From contig NZ_JAHVHW010000006.1 in assembly GCF_019802055.1 (NCBI RefSeq), positions 186,001 through 250,000 of the forward strand: a DNA stretch of 64,000 nucleotides, given 5' to 3'. Below the pieces are notes generated by a model that saw only the letters and a list, made by a program, of their open reading frames with translations, made no database searches and was not told the DNA's origin. Position 1 is the stretch's first letter; the number at the start of each line of letters is the position of its first letter. This document shows positions 15,722-24,509 of this stretch, piece after piece. A program made the translations under genes and the position numbers. Origin of the DNA: Ferrimonas balearica (lineage in GTDB: Bacteria; Pseudomonadota; Gammaproteobacteria; Enterobacterales; Shewanellaceae).

Positions 15722-18580
15722 ATGAGTTATGAAAGCCTGCGCCACTACGACCTGCCCCTGGATGGTGAAGTGATTGAGGACGCCGACGTCCTCACTTACA
15801 AACTGAAGGACAATCACCCGGAATGGGCGGCACTGGGCCACCGTTATCCCAACCTGACCCACTACTGCCTGTCCGACCGTGAAGAGAGTGCCTGCCGGCC
15901 GCCGGAGCCGGAGATGTACAAGCACTTCCCCAAGCTGACCCACTTGTCGCTGGGGGGATTGCCGCTCAACAGCGACGACATCGACCCGGTCAGCATGGCG
16001 AAGATCACGTCCATCGACGGCATCGTGGTGCGGGATGCGGACACCTTTGCCAAACTGACCGCCCTGCCCGCCCTGACCGAGCTGAAGCTGCGCTTCCATG
16101 GCCACGAAGCCGATCTGTGCGCCGCCGAAGGCAGCCAGCTGAAAAGCCTCTCCATCGAGATCAGCGCCGCAGAGCGGCTCGGCATCGACCTGACCCACGC
16201 CCGCCAGCTCCAGGACTGCCACCTCAGCGACTTCAACTACTTCGGTCGCCTCGAAGGCGTCGACATGGCGCTGGGCCCGGTGCAGATGCCCCGCAGCATC
16301 AAAGAGTTCGACCTCACTACCCAGGGCAAAGTGGCGCTGTCCGGCCCCCTGCTTCAGGCGGGCACCAAAGCCGGGCAGATCCGCATGCAAAGCCAACAGC
16401 TGACGCTGGCTCCCGGCACCCTGGGCGAGGCCGCCCATATCGATCTGCTGCACCTCAACAGCCGCGACGGCAGCCCGGTTCCGGACGGTCTGTTGGACGG
16501 CATTGAGGCGATGGACTCCCTGTGGCTGTGGCTGCACGGCACCCGCGCCAACCTCACTGCGCTTATCGGCAACCGGCCGCAACTCAGGAGCCTGCACATG
16601 TACGAATGCAGCCTGGCGGAGTTCGTGGGCCCGGTCAGCCTGCCCGCGCTGACCCGCGCTGAGTTTGATGGCACACCCCTGTCCCAGCTCGGCTGGCTGA
16701 GCGATTGCCCGAAGCTGTCCAAGCTGGTGCTGAACCGACCCGGCCCGCTGGGTGACGGCGCCCTGCTGGGCCGCATTACGACCCAGGAACTGGTGCTGAG
16801 TGACATCAAAGAGGCGGAACTGCCGCTGCCCCTGCGCCAGAACACCCACGTGGAGACGCTGCAGATCCGCCTGCCCGAGATGCCCACCCTGGGTGACCTC
16901 AGTGCCATGACCGGCGTGCGCCACCTGCGCATTGGCGGCAATGACCACAACGGCCGCAACTACGTGGTGCCCAACCTGGACGACGCCCTCACCCTGCCCG
17001 GTCTGGAGTCCGTCAGGCTCGACCTGCCGCAGGATCAGGAAGAGGCCACCGGCGCCGAAGCACTGGCCTGCCTGCCCCATAACGTCTTCTGTATGGTTGA
17101 CCTGTTCAATCGCGGCAGCCGGGGGGAGCAGCTCTCCAAGCAGCTGAGCATCATCAAAAATGCCGAGCTCACCGAAGAGCAGAAACGCCGCTACTGGCGG
17201 GTGCTGCTGGACACCCCGAAGATCAAAGACCTGCCCACCGACGACAACCTGCTCGACGCCCCGTTCCATATGGCGATGCTGGAGGGCAAGCACACCCCGC
17301 TGAAGTCCCTGGCCCACAGCTGGCTGCAACGCACCAGCCAGGCCAGCGTGAAGGCGCGTCCCCTGGACGATTCCGCGGTGCTGTTCATCTGCGGCAAGAG
17401 TGGCTTTAAGGCCGCCGAGCTGAAAGAGAAAGCGGCGGAGCTGGGCTTTACCCTCAGCAAAACCCTGAACGATACCGTCACTCACGTGGTGCTGGGGAGC
17501 AACCCGAAAAACACCCGTGCCATCGATCCGGACCAATGCTTGATCATCGACGACAGCGCCCTGAAGCAGTGGTTTGATGCCGCCCAACCCCGTTTCCTGC
17601 AGCAATCCGGCAGCGAAGGGATGGTGGAAACCGTGCTGGAGATGCTGGCCTCACCGGACCACAACAGCCACAAGGTGGCCGTCTCCATGCTGGAGCAGGG
17701 CGGCGTCACCGAGCCGATGCTGATGCCGTTGTTCCTGGCCCTGAAAACCACCAGCGACAAAGCGATGCGCAAAACTATTCAGGGCCTGCTGGCCGGGCTG
17801 GGCAACGCCGACTTCCAGCTGGCGGTGAATGACCGGGTTTACTTCGAAGACGAGCTGCGCGGCGTTGACTGGGAGGGCCACCCCACCGGCGAAGGCCCGA
17901 TGCTGAAGAAGCTGAAAACCCTGCCCAAGCGCTGGGGCCGACCGCTGGTGATCGACTTCGCCAAAGCCTACTTCGATCGCTACGGCGAGGGCCTGATGTG
18001 GGTGCTGACCCAGAAAGAGGAGTGCCCCCAGCGCCGCGCCATCATCGACACCCTGGTGGAGGGCGAAACCCTCAACTGGCACAAAGGCTGCGGCATGGCA
18101 CGGGTGCTGGAGGGCGCCGACGAGGAGCGCCTGGAGAACTGCCACCGCTCTCCGGACATCTACATGCAGCACTGCTTCGACCTCGGCAGCCCCAAAACCC
18201 GCTTGCCGGAAGCCCTGCCCCGGGACACCCGCATCACCGAACTGGATATGCACAACTGCTATCTGGACAGCCTGCCGGCCAACATTGAGCACTACACCGA
18301 CGTCACCCGGCTGAACCTGCGGTTCAACCACATCGAGACGCTATCGCCCAAGCTGGCCAAACTCACCGAACTGGAGGAGCTGGACCTCTCCTTCAACCAC
18401 TTCTATGAGTTCCCGAAGGTGCTGATGAAGCTGAAGAAGCTGAAGCGTCTGGATCTGCGCCGTGCCTCGCCGCCGGAATACCGCAGTGGCTACGACACCG
18501 AAGAGGGTTACGAGCCCCTGCGCGCCACCGAGGCCTTCCGCAAGACGTTCCCACAGTGCGAGATCCTGGAAGATGAGTAA
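15722..18580 (+). CDS. LRR-BRCT-LRR protein, second tandem paralogue
   Basis: A 952-aa paralogue of the preceding protein with the same order: divergent N-terminal LRRs, BRCT-like domain at about 550-625 (VLFICGKSGFKA, TLNDTVTHVVLG), HEAT-like helices, a shared block FAKAYFDRYGEGLM and C-terminal LRRs at about 837-920. The BRCT-to-C-terminus half is much more conserved between the two copies than the N-terminal LRR half. That suggests one shared machine with two different recognition surfaces. It is the second gene of a four-gene operon; its stop overlaps the lipoprotein start by 8 nt. Confidence 0.8.
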   Translation: MSYESLRHYDLPLDGEVIEDADVLTYKLKDNHPEWAALGHRYPNLTHYCLSDREESACRPPEPEMYKHFPKLTHLSLGGLPLNSDDIDPVSMAKITSIDGIVVRDADTFAKLTALPALTELKLRFHGHEADLCAAEGSQLKSLSIEISAAERLGIDLTHARQLQDCHLSDFNYFGRLEGVDMALGPVQMPRSIKEFDLTTQGKVALSGPLLQAGTKAGQIRMQSQQLTLAPGTLGEAAHIDLLHLNSRDGSPVPDGLLDGIEAMDSLWLWLHGTRANLTALIGNRPQLRSLHMYECSLAEFVGPVSLPALTRAEFDGTPLSQLGWLSDCPKLSKLVLNRPGPLGDGALLGRITTQELVLSDIKEAELPLPLRQNTHVETLQIRLPEMPTLGDLSAMTGVRHLRIGGNDHNGRNYVVPNLDDALTLPGLESVRLDLPQDQEEATGAEALACLPHNVFCMVDLFNRGSRGEQLSKQLSIIKNAELTEEQKRRYWRVLLDTPKIKDLPTDDNLLDAPFHMAMLEGKHTPLKSLAHSWLQRTSQASVKARPLDDSAVLFICGKSGFKAAELKEKAAELGFTLSKTLNDTVTHVVLGSNPKNTRAIDPDQCLIIDDSALKQWFDAAQPRFLQQSGSEGMVETVLEMLASPDHNSHKVAVSMLEQGGVTEPMLMPLFLALKTTSDKAMRKTIQGLLAGLGNADFQLAVNDRVYFEDELRGVDWEGHPTGEGPMLKKLKTLPKRWGRPLVIDFAKAYFDRYGEGLMWVLTQKEECPQRRAIIDTLVEGETLNWHKGCGMARVLEGADEERLENCHRSPDIYMQHCFDLGSPKTRLPEALPRDTRITELDMHNCYLDSLPANIEHYTDVTRLNLRFNHIETLSPKLAKLTELEELDLSFNHFYEFPKVLMKLKKLKRLDLRRASPPEYRSGYDTEEGYEPLRATEAFRKTFPQCEILEDE

Positions 18581-19418
18581 CCCTGGCCCCACCCTGAGCC
18601 GCGCCCTGAAAGGGGCGCTGCTGGTCAGCATCCTGGGCGGCTGCAGCCTGCTGCCACCCCGTCACGCCGACGAGGTGGTCGGGCTGCTGCACCAGCTCGA
18701 TCTTTGCCAGTACAGCGAGCAGGAGCGGGACGCGATGTTTGCCGCCGCCAAGGCAGGCAACAAGCTGCCGTTCCCACTGGCCTATTGTGAAGGCGAGCGC
18801 AGCCCGGCGTTTCAGGCCCGCTGGCTGGCCGAGCGCGCCACCACCGAGCACCGGGTGCTGGGCGCCCACTTCGAACCCGATGGCTACGGCGCGGCGCTGG
18901 TGGAGGTCACCCTGCCGGGTTGGGGTGCGTTGTGTCAGCAGGTGGGGGTAAAAGACAACATCGCCTGCAGCCATCTGGTGCTCGGCATCAACGCGCCCCA
19001 TATGGATCCGGTGTCACCGTCGGAACGCCTGCGTTTGCTGAGCCAGCAGGACCAGCTGGCGAAAATCGACGAGGTGCCGCGGATGCAGGACACCTTCCTG
19101 ATGCCGGTGAAGCGCGCCGCCGATGGCCGCCTTATCCCCAACTGGGTGACCGACGCTGGCGCCACCCGGGCCAACCGGGGCCTGGCCGATCAGCTCGGGG
19201 TGCCCATCGAGATCAAGGAGGGACGCCCCTACTCGTCTCAGTTGGAACTGTTGACTCAGGACGATCTGGCGCCACAATTCCGTGGGGTGTTCTACTTCAC
19301 CACCCCTGAACACTTAGACTACGCCGCCCGGCCTGCACCGCCGTACTCGATACCGTTGCGCCGGGGCGTCACCACCCGCGGATTCCGCGTTACGCTTTAT
19401 CGGGCCATGCCGAACTGA
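18573..19418 (+). CDS. Lipoprotein of unknown function
   Basis: A 281-aa protein with a lipoprotein signal (hydrophobic ALLVSILGGC; lipidated Cys near residue 24). The mature part has several Cys and no family I recognise. The ATG at 18573 lies inside the last codons of the LRR-BRCT gene (GATGAGTAA), and its own stop overlaps the next start, so it is translationally coupled on both sides. An envelope protein linked in this way to cytoplasmic LRR-BRCT proteins is unexpected. Confidence 0.72.
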   Translation: MSNPGPTLSRALKGALLVSILGGCSLLPPRHADEVVGLLHQLDLCQYSEQERDAMFAAAKAGNKLPFPLAYCEGERSPAFQARWLAERATTEHRVLGAHFEPDGYGAALVEVTLPGWGALCQQVGVKDNIACSHLVLGINAPHMDPVSPSERLRLLSQQDQLAKIDEVPRMQDTFLMPVKRAADGRLIPNWVTDAGATRANRGLADQLGVPIEIKEGRPYSSQLELLTQDDLAPQFRGVFYFTTPEHLDYAARPAPPYSIPLRRGVTTRGFRVTLYRAMPN

Positions 19419-19873
19419 TGAAACAACCCACCCCTGAACACGCCGGCCTGCGCCGCGCCACCAAGTCCGATCTGCCCGCCCTGCTGGCGCTGGAACAGGC
19501 CTGTTTTGGCCACCACAGCTACCCGGACTTCTTCTTCCGCCAGGCTCTCGACTGCTGGGGTGACCAGCTTTGGGTAGCCGAACAGGATGGCGAGGTGCTG
19601 GGCTACCTGCTGATGGCCCCGGGCCAGCAGCAGGAGGGGTGGATCCTGGCATTGGCGGTGGCCGAAGCCGCCCGGGGCCGGGGCCTGGCCCGTGCCCTGC
19701 TGAACCAGGCACTGAGCGAGGCCGGGCGCTACGCCCGCCTGAAGCTCACCGTGGACCCGGCCAACACCCCGGCGCTGGCGCTCTACCAGAGCCTCGGCTT
19801 TGTCACCGTGGATCGGGAACCGGACTACTTCGGCCCGGACTCCCCCCGGCTGGTGTTGGCCTGGACGCCCTGA
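19418..19873 (+). CDS. GNAT-family N-acetyltransferase (RimI-like)
   Basis: A 151-aa GNAT protein. The acetyl-CoA loop appears as AEAARGRGLARALL (RxxGxA) and the C-terminal motif as NTPALALYQSLGF. It resembles the RimI group, which acetylates protein N-termini or lysines. Its ATG overlaps the TGA of the lipoprotein gene, making it the last gene of the LRR-BRCT operon. It may modify a member of this locus, or it may simply be coupled to it. Confidence 0.82.
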   Translation: MKQPTPEHAGLRRATKSDLPALLALEQACFGHHSYPDFFFRQALDCWGDQLWVAEQDGEVLGYLLMAPGQQQEGWILALAVAEAARGRGLARALLNQALSEAGRYARLKLTVDPANTPALALYQSLGFVTVDREPDYFGPDSPRLVLAWTP

Positions 19874-19889
19874 GCCACAGAGCGCTCCT

Positions 19890-20130
19890 CCTGTAGCGTG
19901 GCCTGTAGCGTAGATCTGTAGCGTGGGCTTATAGCCCACGGGCCACACTCAACTCGACGGACCAAATCCGTGGGCTCAAAGCCCACGCTACGAAGCGCCA
20001 ACCCAAACGGCCGCACGCAATCCAGCGCGCCGAATCCGTGGGCTATAAGCCCACGCTACGAAGCCCCAAACTCCAACCCGAGCGGTAAAACGCGCACCAA
20101 ATCGTGGGGTCAAAACCCACGCTACGAAGA
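19890..20130. repeat. REP-type palindrome cluster 2
   Basis: Four palindromes with the same GTAGCGTGGG core as the cluster at 10.2 kb lie at 19918-19940, 19968-19991, 20036-20059 and 20103-20125, separated by 45-70 bp of unrelated sequence. The first is in one orientation and the other three are inverted. Two truncated GTAGCGT starts precede the first. With cluster 1 it brackets the MoxR-VWA / LRR-BRCT locus. Confidence 0.85.
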
Positions 20131-20154
20131 AAGAACGGCGATATCGGGACACAA

Positions 20155-20180
20155 AAAAGCGGGCCGATTGGCCCGCTTTT
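20155..20180 (-). terminator. Rho-independent terminator of the lemA operon
   Basis: An 11-bp stem (arms 20155-20165 and 20170-20180, GC core GCGGGCC) with A and T runs on either side. It ends the leftward DUF3137-lemA transcript and may also stop transcription from the left. Confidence 0.88.
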
Positions 20181-20202
20181 TCTTGGTTGGAAACACCCCG
20201 GA

Positions 20203-20772
20203 TTACAGGTTCGGCTTGTATTCGAATCCCGCCTGGGCCTGACTGTCGGTAAAGCTCTGAATCCGCGACTTGCGACACAGCAAGCCGTTGACCAGCGAGC
20301 CGGGGAACATCTGGATGGCGTTGTTAAACTCTTCCACGTTGTGGTTGAAGATGCGGATGGCGGCACCCACCTGCTCCTGCTGCTCGCTGATCTCCGCCAT
20401 CACCTTCAGGTAGGTGTCGGAGGCTTTCAGGTCCGGATAGGCTTCCACCGCCACTTTCAGGCCGTTCATCAGGGCCTGGGTGGACTGCTCCGCCTTGGCC
20501 AGCTTGCCCGCGTCGACGCCGTTATCCAGATCAGCGATAGCACTGCGCAGGGCGGTCACCTCTTTCAGTACGGACGCTTCATGCAGCTTGTAGTCCTCAA
20601 CCATCTTCTCCACATGGGGGATGATTTGGTTCTTCTGGCGCTCCTGGGTCAGCACGGAGGCCCAGGCGCGGTCTACCGCATTGTGCTTACCGATGATGCC
20701 GTTGTAGATCAGGATGATGATGATGATCGCCAGCACCAGCGGGATCACAACAAAAAGCAGGGTCTCGTTCAT
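20203..20772 (-). CDS. lemA: LemA family protein
   Basis: A 189-aa protein with one N-terminal membrane helix (about residues 4-24) and the LemA four-helix body. Family-like segments are IIGKHNAVDRAWASVLTQ and EFNNAIQMFPGSLV. The body is expected to be outside the inner membrane. LemA proteins are widespread with an unclear role, often linked to envelope proteins. It lies 26 nt downstream of the DUF3137 gene, a pairing common in Proteobacteria, and ends at a strong terminator. Confidence 0.92.
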   Translation of the reverse strand: MNETLLFVVIPLVLAIIIIILIYNGIIGKHNAVDRAWASVLTQERQKNQIIPHVEKMVEDYKLHEASVLKEVTALRSAIADLDNGVDAGKLAKAEQSTQALMNGLKVAVEAYPDLKASDTYLKVMAEISEQQEQVGAAIRIFNHNVEEFNNAIQMFPGSLVNGLLCRKSRIQSFTDSQAQAGFEYKPNL

Positions 20773-20798
20773 TACGATTAGTCCTTATGGTTATCGGG

Positions 20799-22058
20799 TC
20801 AGGCGCTGGCCCGGAAATTGTTATCGCTCAGACGCATCAGGGTGTGCAGCGTCTCCAGCAGGGCGTCCAGCTTGCCCAGCTCAGCGTGACCGGCAATCTC
20901 TTCGGCAAACTCTACGGGGTTGTCCAGGTTGTACCGGCACTCCACCGCCAGCAGATCCTTGTCATCAAACGCCAAGCACAACTGGCCAGCGTCGTTAATC
21001 TCAATCACCGGACGCTTCACGTTCTCACCCAGCGTGTTCAGGCTCTCCACCACCGCCGGAGAGAGCAGGCGGGCCGCCACCATCTGGTCAGCCACTTTCA
21101 CTTTAAAACGGCGGTTAAAGGCGTTGGAGGCGGTGCGGTAATCCTCGCCCTTGAAGCGCAAGCGGTTATCACCGGCCAGGCTCAGGGAGCGGGCAAAAGG
21201 GAACTCCAGCAACAAGCCATGACGGTAGTAGCTGGTACGGCGGGTGCGGGTTTTTGTGTTGCCGTTGGAGTCGGTGTAGGTTTCGGTACGGCGCTCAATA
21301 TAGTGGTAGTGATAAAGCTCGTAATCGAACTGATGGACATCGCCCTGGTAACGGCCCTGATACAGCGCCACCAGCTCTTTCAGATCATTGCCACGGTTAA
21401 ACTCGCGGAAAGCACGCAGCAGTTGGTCCATCCGCCCTTTCGAGCTGATCTCCTTGAGCCCGTTGTTGAGCAGCGCGTCCTTGAGGACGATGGCGTCGGT
21501 GAGCGGGTAACGCCAGTTCTGGCGCTTACGCAGCCACAACCACAGACTGACCGCGAGGCCAAAAGCGATCACCATCACCAGCGGGTCAGGCGCCATACCA
21601 AGGTAATGAACCATCGGCGCCACTACGCTGAACAGGGTGTTCCAGAACAGCTGGTGCCATATCGGCAGCAGGGCGGGCAGCCCGCAGAGCAGGGTGATCA
21701 CCCCGATGCGGATTTTGGGTTTGGCCAGCATATTGGGCAGGGGCAGCCAGCGTTTCTGGCGCTCCAAACGGCGGGCCAGGAAAAAGCCCAGCAGCGGCAA
21801 AATCCAGTAGCTCATGTTGCCGGCGACCAGGTCAAACACCCCCATATAGCCGTACAGCACGTTCGCCACCATCACAAAGACCGTCACCGCCATCAGCAGG
21901 CCAAACAGGCCCCACCAGGGACCATCACGATAATCCAGTGGCCCCGGGTGTTCAGCCACCGAGCGCACCACCTTAACCAACGCCTCCTGACTGTCAGCTG
22001 CGGCCACATCAGCTTCGAGCTGGGCGATATTCTGCTTCACCTTTCGGTTGTGACTCAT
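20799..22058 (-). CDS. DUF3137 membrane protein
   Basis: A 419-aa protein with about four membrane helices between residues 45 and 180, followed by a soluble C-terminal DUF3137-like domain. The soluble part has YELYHYHYIERR and a Tyr/Thr/Arg-rich segment, and near the end RRFKVKVADQ. It is first in the operon with lemA. Function is not established, although the conserved pairing suggests the two proteins work together. Confidence 0.8.
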   Translation of the reverse strand: MSHNRKVKQNIAQLEADVAAADSQEALVKVVRSVAEHPGPLDYRDGPWWGLFGLLMAVTVFVMVANVLYGYMGVFDLVAGNMSYWILPLLGFFLARRLERQKRWLPLPNMLAKPKIRIGVITLLCGLPALLPIWHQLFWNTLFSVVAPMVHYLGMAPDPLVMVIAFGLAVSLWLWLRKRQNWRYPLTDAIVLKDALLNNGLKEISSKGRMDQLLRAFREFNRGNDLKELVALYQGRYQGDVHQFDYELYHYHYIERRTETYTDSNGNTKTRTRRTSYYRHGLLLEFPFARSLSLAGDNRLRFKGEDYRTASNAFNRRFKVKVADQMVAARLLSPAVVESLNTLGENVKRPVIEINDAGQLCLAFDDKDLLAVECRYNLDNPVEFAEEIAGHAELGKLDALLETLHTLMRLSDNNFRASA

Positions 22059-22215
22059 GGAAGTTCCTTGTCGCGCTTAAGACTGCCCACTTTAGGCGGA
22101 CGGCAAAGCCAGAAATTTTACTAAAGCCGTGAAAAAACAACAGGATTCAGAGCGTATTTTCGAATGATGCTCTGCAATACAGCGGGGCGTGACGGTGAGA
22201 GTATCCCGACATGAA

Positions 22216-22238
22216 ACCGCCCGGCGGGGCCGGGCGGT
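22216..22238 (-). terminator. Hairpin downstream of the DUF2059 gene
   Basis: A strong GC stem (ACCGCCCGG / CCGGGCGGT) lies just after the stop of the leftward gene. The T tract behind it is only three T, so termination may be weak. Confidence 0.5.
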
Positions 22239-22244
22239 GGGGAA

Positions 22245-22700
22245 TCATTGCTGCTCTGGGGTTTCCAGCGCTCTGAGTTGAGCTTCCAGTTTGGGCAGAT
22301 TCTCCTGCAGTTTGCGCAGGGTCAGCGCGTTGCTCTTCTGCATCAATTCCGGCATCAGGTCGAGGGATTTCTGGCCGACGGGGCTACGGTAGAAGTGGGC
22401 CAGCTCACGCAGTTCACCGGTGGTAAAGGCTTCGGCATAGAGGGTGATCAGGTCCGCTTCCAGCTGTTGATAGCCCAGATGCTCGGCAAAAAACTGGCTG
22501 ATCACCTCGGCGTGAGCCCCGGCATCCGGATCTGCCACCAGAATGTTGGCTTTGATCTGCTCCGTGACCATGCCCAGCATCTGCTCGGTGCGCGATGCCT
22601 CCAGCAGATCCCGAGCCGCCGCCACCGCATCCTCATCCAGAGCCTGTGCGGGCATGGCCAGACACAAGCCCAGCAGCGCGCCACCTAAAATCCGTTTCAT
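22245..22700 (-). CDS. Exported DUF2059 protein
   Basis: A 151-aa protein with a signal peptide (about residues 1-20) and the helical DUF2059 body. The family-like part is TTGELRELAHFYRSPVGQK at about residues 92-110. It is expected in the periplasm. No function is established for this family. It appears to be a single gene, with a possible terminator behind it. Confidence 0.85.
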   Translation of the reverse strand: MKRILGGALLGLCLAMPAQALDEDAVAAARDLLEASRTEQMLGMVTEQIKANILVADPDAGAHAEVISQFFAEHLGYQQLEADLITLYAEAFTTGELRELAHFYRSPVGQKSLDLMPELMQKSNALTLRKLQENLPKLEAQLRALETPEQQ

Positions 22701-22807
22701 CTTTCACTCCTTCGCGTACGGCACCTGCCGTCTGCCTCCATTAAAGCAGGGCACGCCACCGCCACCTAGAGATAACCGCTACTGTCGTTGTAAGTCATTG
22801 TCCCGAT

Positions 22808-24382
22808 TCAAATTGCCCGCATGACACTTTGCTGCCAGAACTGCTGGGCCAGCTGCGCCTGCTTACTGGCCAGACGCGACATCTCATGGCCCCCTTTCGC
22901 GGCGTCGGCGGCCTGGTTGAGGCTGCACTGGGCCAGTTCGCTGATGGTCTGGATGGCGCTGCTGATGTCTTCAGTCACCACCCGCTGCTGGCTCATGGCC
23001 GCGGCGATGGCGTCACTCATCTTATTGATCTCCACGACGTCTGCACGCAGCAGCTCAAAGGCTTTGTCCGCCTCTCGGGTCAGCACCACGGTATCCTGCG
23101 CCGCTTGCTGGCCCTGCTGCATCGCCACGCTGGCGCTGCGGCTGGAGCTCTGGAACTGCGCCACGATGCTCTCAATCTGAGAAGTGGATTCGGCGGTGCG
23201 CTTGGAGAGGTTGCGTACCTCGTCCGCCACCACGGCAAAGCCCCGGCCTGATTCTCCCGCCCGGGCCGCTTCAATGGCGGCGTTCAGTGCCAGCAGGTTG
23301 GTTTGCTCGGCGATCTCACGGATCACATCCAGCACCTTGGCGATCGCCTGGCTGTCCCGCTCAATGGTGGCCACCTCTTGAGCGATGCGGGCCACTTCGG
23401 AGCTGAGAGAATCGATGGAGGAGGTCACCCGTCCCAGCACCTGACTGCCTTCGTTGGCGATCTCCTGGCTGCGGGAGAGCGACTCGGCTACCCGCTCGGC
23501 GTTGTCCGCCACTTCCCCGAAGCTGGCGCTCATCTCCTCCACGGCAGCGGCGGCAGCAGTGGTCTGTTCATGCTGACGGTGAGCCCGGTCCTGTGTCTGC
23601 AGCACCGCATCATTCAGCTTGCGGCCCTTATCGCACAGAGCGGAAGCGCTGTCCGCCATCCGCCCCACCACCCCACCGGTTTCCGTGGAGAGGAAGTGCA
23701 TTGCCAGCTCAATCTCGCCCAGTTCATCGTTACGACCGGTGAACACCCCCTGGGCCAGCGGGTCGGTGATGATCTCCCGGGATTGCTCTACCAGCTTCGC
23801 CATAGGGCGGAGCCAGAAGTGCAGCAGGCCCGCGCCAATTACCATGCCGATCAGGGTGCCCAGCAGCGGTTGCCAGCTGGCCAGGGCACCAGTCAGACCG
23901 ATGGAAAACAGCGCAATCAGCAGCAGACGATGGCGGTAGCCCAGGCGGGCGGGCTTCAGGCAAGTGGGCGTTTTGCCCTGATTGATCGCCTGGTAGATCG
24001 ATTCGGCGTGATCGATCTGAGCATCGGTGGGGCGGCGACGCACGGATTGGTACTCATGGATCTCCCCATCCTCCACCACCGGTGAGATGTAGGCGTTTAC
24101 CCAATAATGGTCCCCGGAGTTGGTGCGGTTTTTAACCAGACCGAACCAGGATTGGCCAGACTTGATCCGTTGCCACATGCTGGCAAACGCCGCCGGAGGC
24201 ATATCGGGATGTCGAACCACGTTATGGGGCTGCCCACGCAACGACTTGGCGCTGAACTCGGCAATCTCGGAGAAGTCTGGATTGGCGTACTTGATGTTGC
24301 CTTTCAGATCCGTGGTGGAGAGTAGGATCGCGTCGCCAGGGTAGCGTTTTTCCTGGCCAGTGATAGGTTGGTTATTGCGCAT
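22808..24382 (-). CDS. PAS-containing methyl-accepting chemotaxis protein (Aer-like)
   Basis: A 524-aa receptor. An N-terminal PAS domain (about residues 15-125; [38 protein letters not shown]) resembles the FAD-binding PAS of Aer. A hydrophobic double segment follows at about 148-190, then HAMP and a methyl-accepting signalling domain. The conserved hairpin tip is at about 355-375 ([19 protein letters not shown]). By analogy it would sense redox or energy state from the cytoplasm rather than a periplasmic ligand. It stands alone, with no che genes nearby. Confidence 0.9.
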   Translation of the reverse strand: MRNNQPITGQEKRYPGDAILLSTTDLKGNIKYANPDFSEIAEFSAKSLRGQPHNVVRHPDMPPAAFASMWQRIKSGQSWFGLVKNRTNSGDHYWVNAYISPVVEDGEIHEYQSVRRRPTDAQIDHAESIYQAINQGKTPTCLKPARLGYRHRLLLIALFSIGLTGALASWQPLLGTLIGMVIGAGLLHFWLRPMAKLVEQSREIITDPLAQGVFTGRNDELGEIELAMHFLSTETGGVVGRMADSASALCDKGRKLNDAVLQTQDRAHRQHEQTTAAAAAVEEMSASFGEVADNAERVAESLSRSQEIANEGSQVLGRVTSSIDSLSSEVARIAQEVATIERDSQAIAKVLDVIREIAEQTNLLALNAAIEAARAGESGRGFAVVADEVRNLSKRTAESTSQIESIVAQFQSSSRSASVAMQQGQQAAQDTVVLTREADKAFELLRADVVEINKMSDAIAAAMSQQRVVTEDISSAIQTISELAQCSLNQAADAAKGGHEMSRLASKQAQLAQQFWQQSVMRAI

Positions 24383-24509
24383 GTCCCGTCGATTCCGTCG
24401 CGTGGGGGATGGTCAGACATGTTGCCAAAAGCCTTTGAGCCAGACGTTGTTCAGGATCACAGGAAACCCATGAATTTTGGTAAAAATAGATACAAATCAG
24501 AGTGATTGG

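Noticed and set aside
15632-17605. 657-codon antisense frame opposite the second LRR-BRCT gene
   Set aside because: Its Gln/Val/Gly-rich composition is that of a shadow frame. The plus-strand gene has LRR and BRCT motifs and a paralogue.
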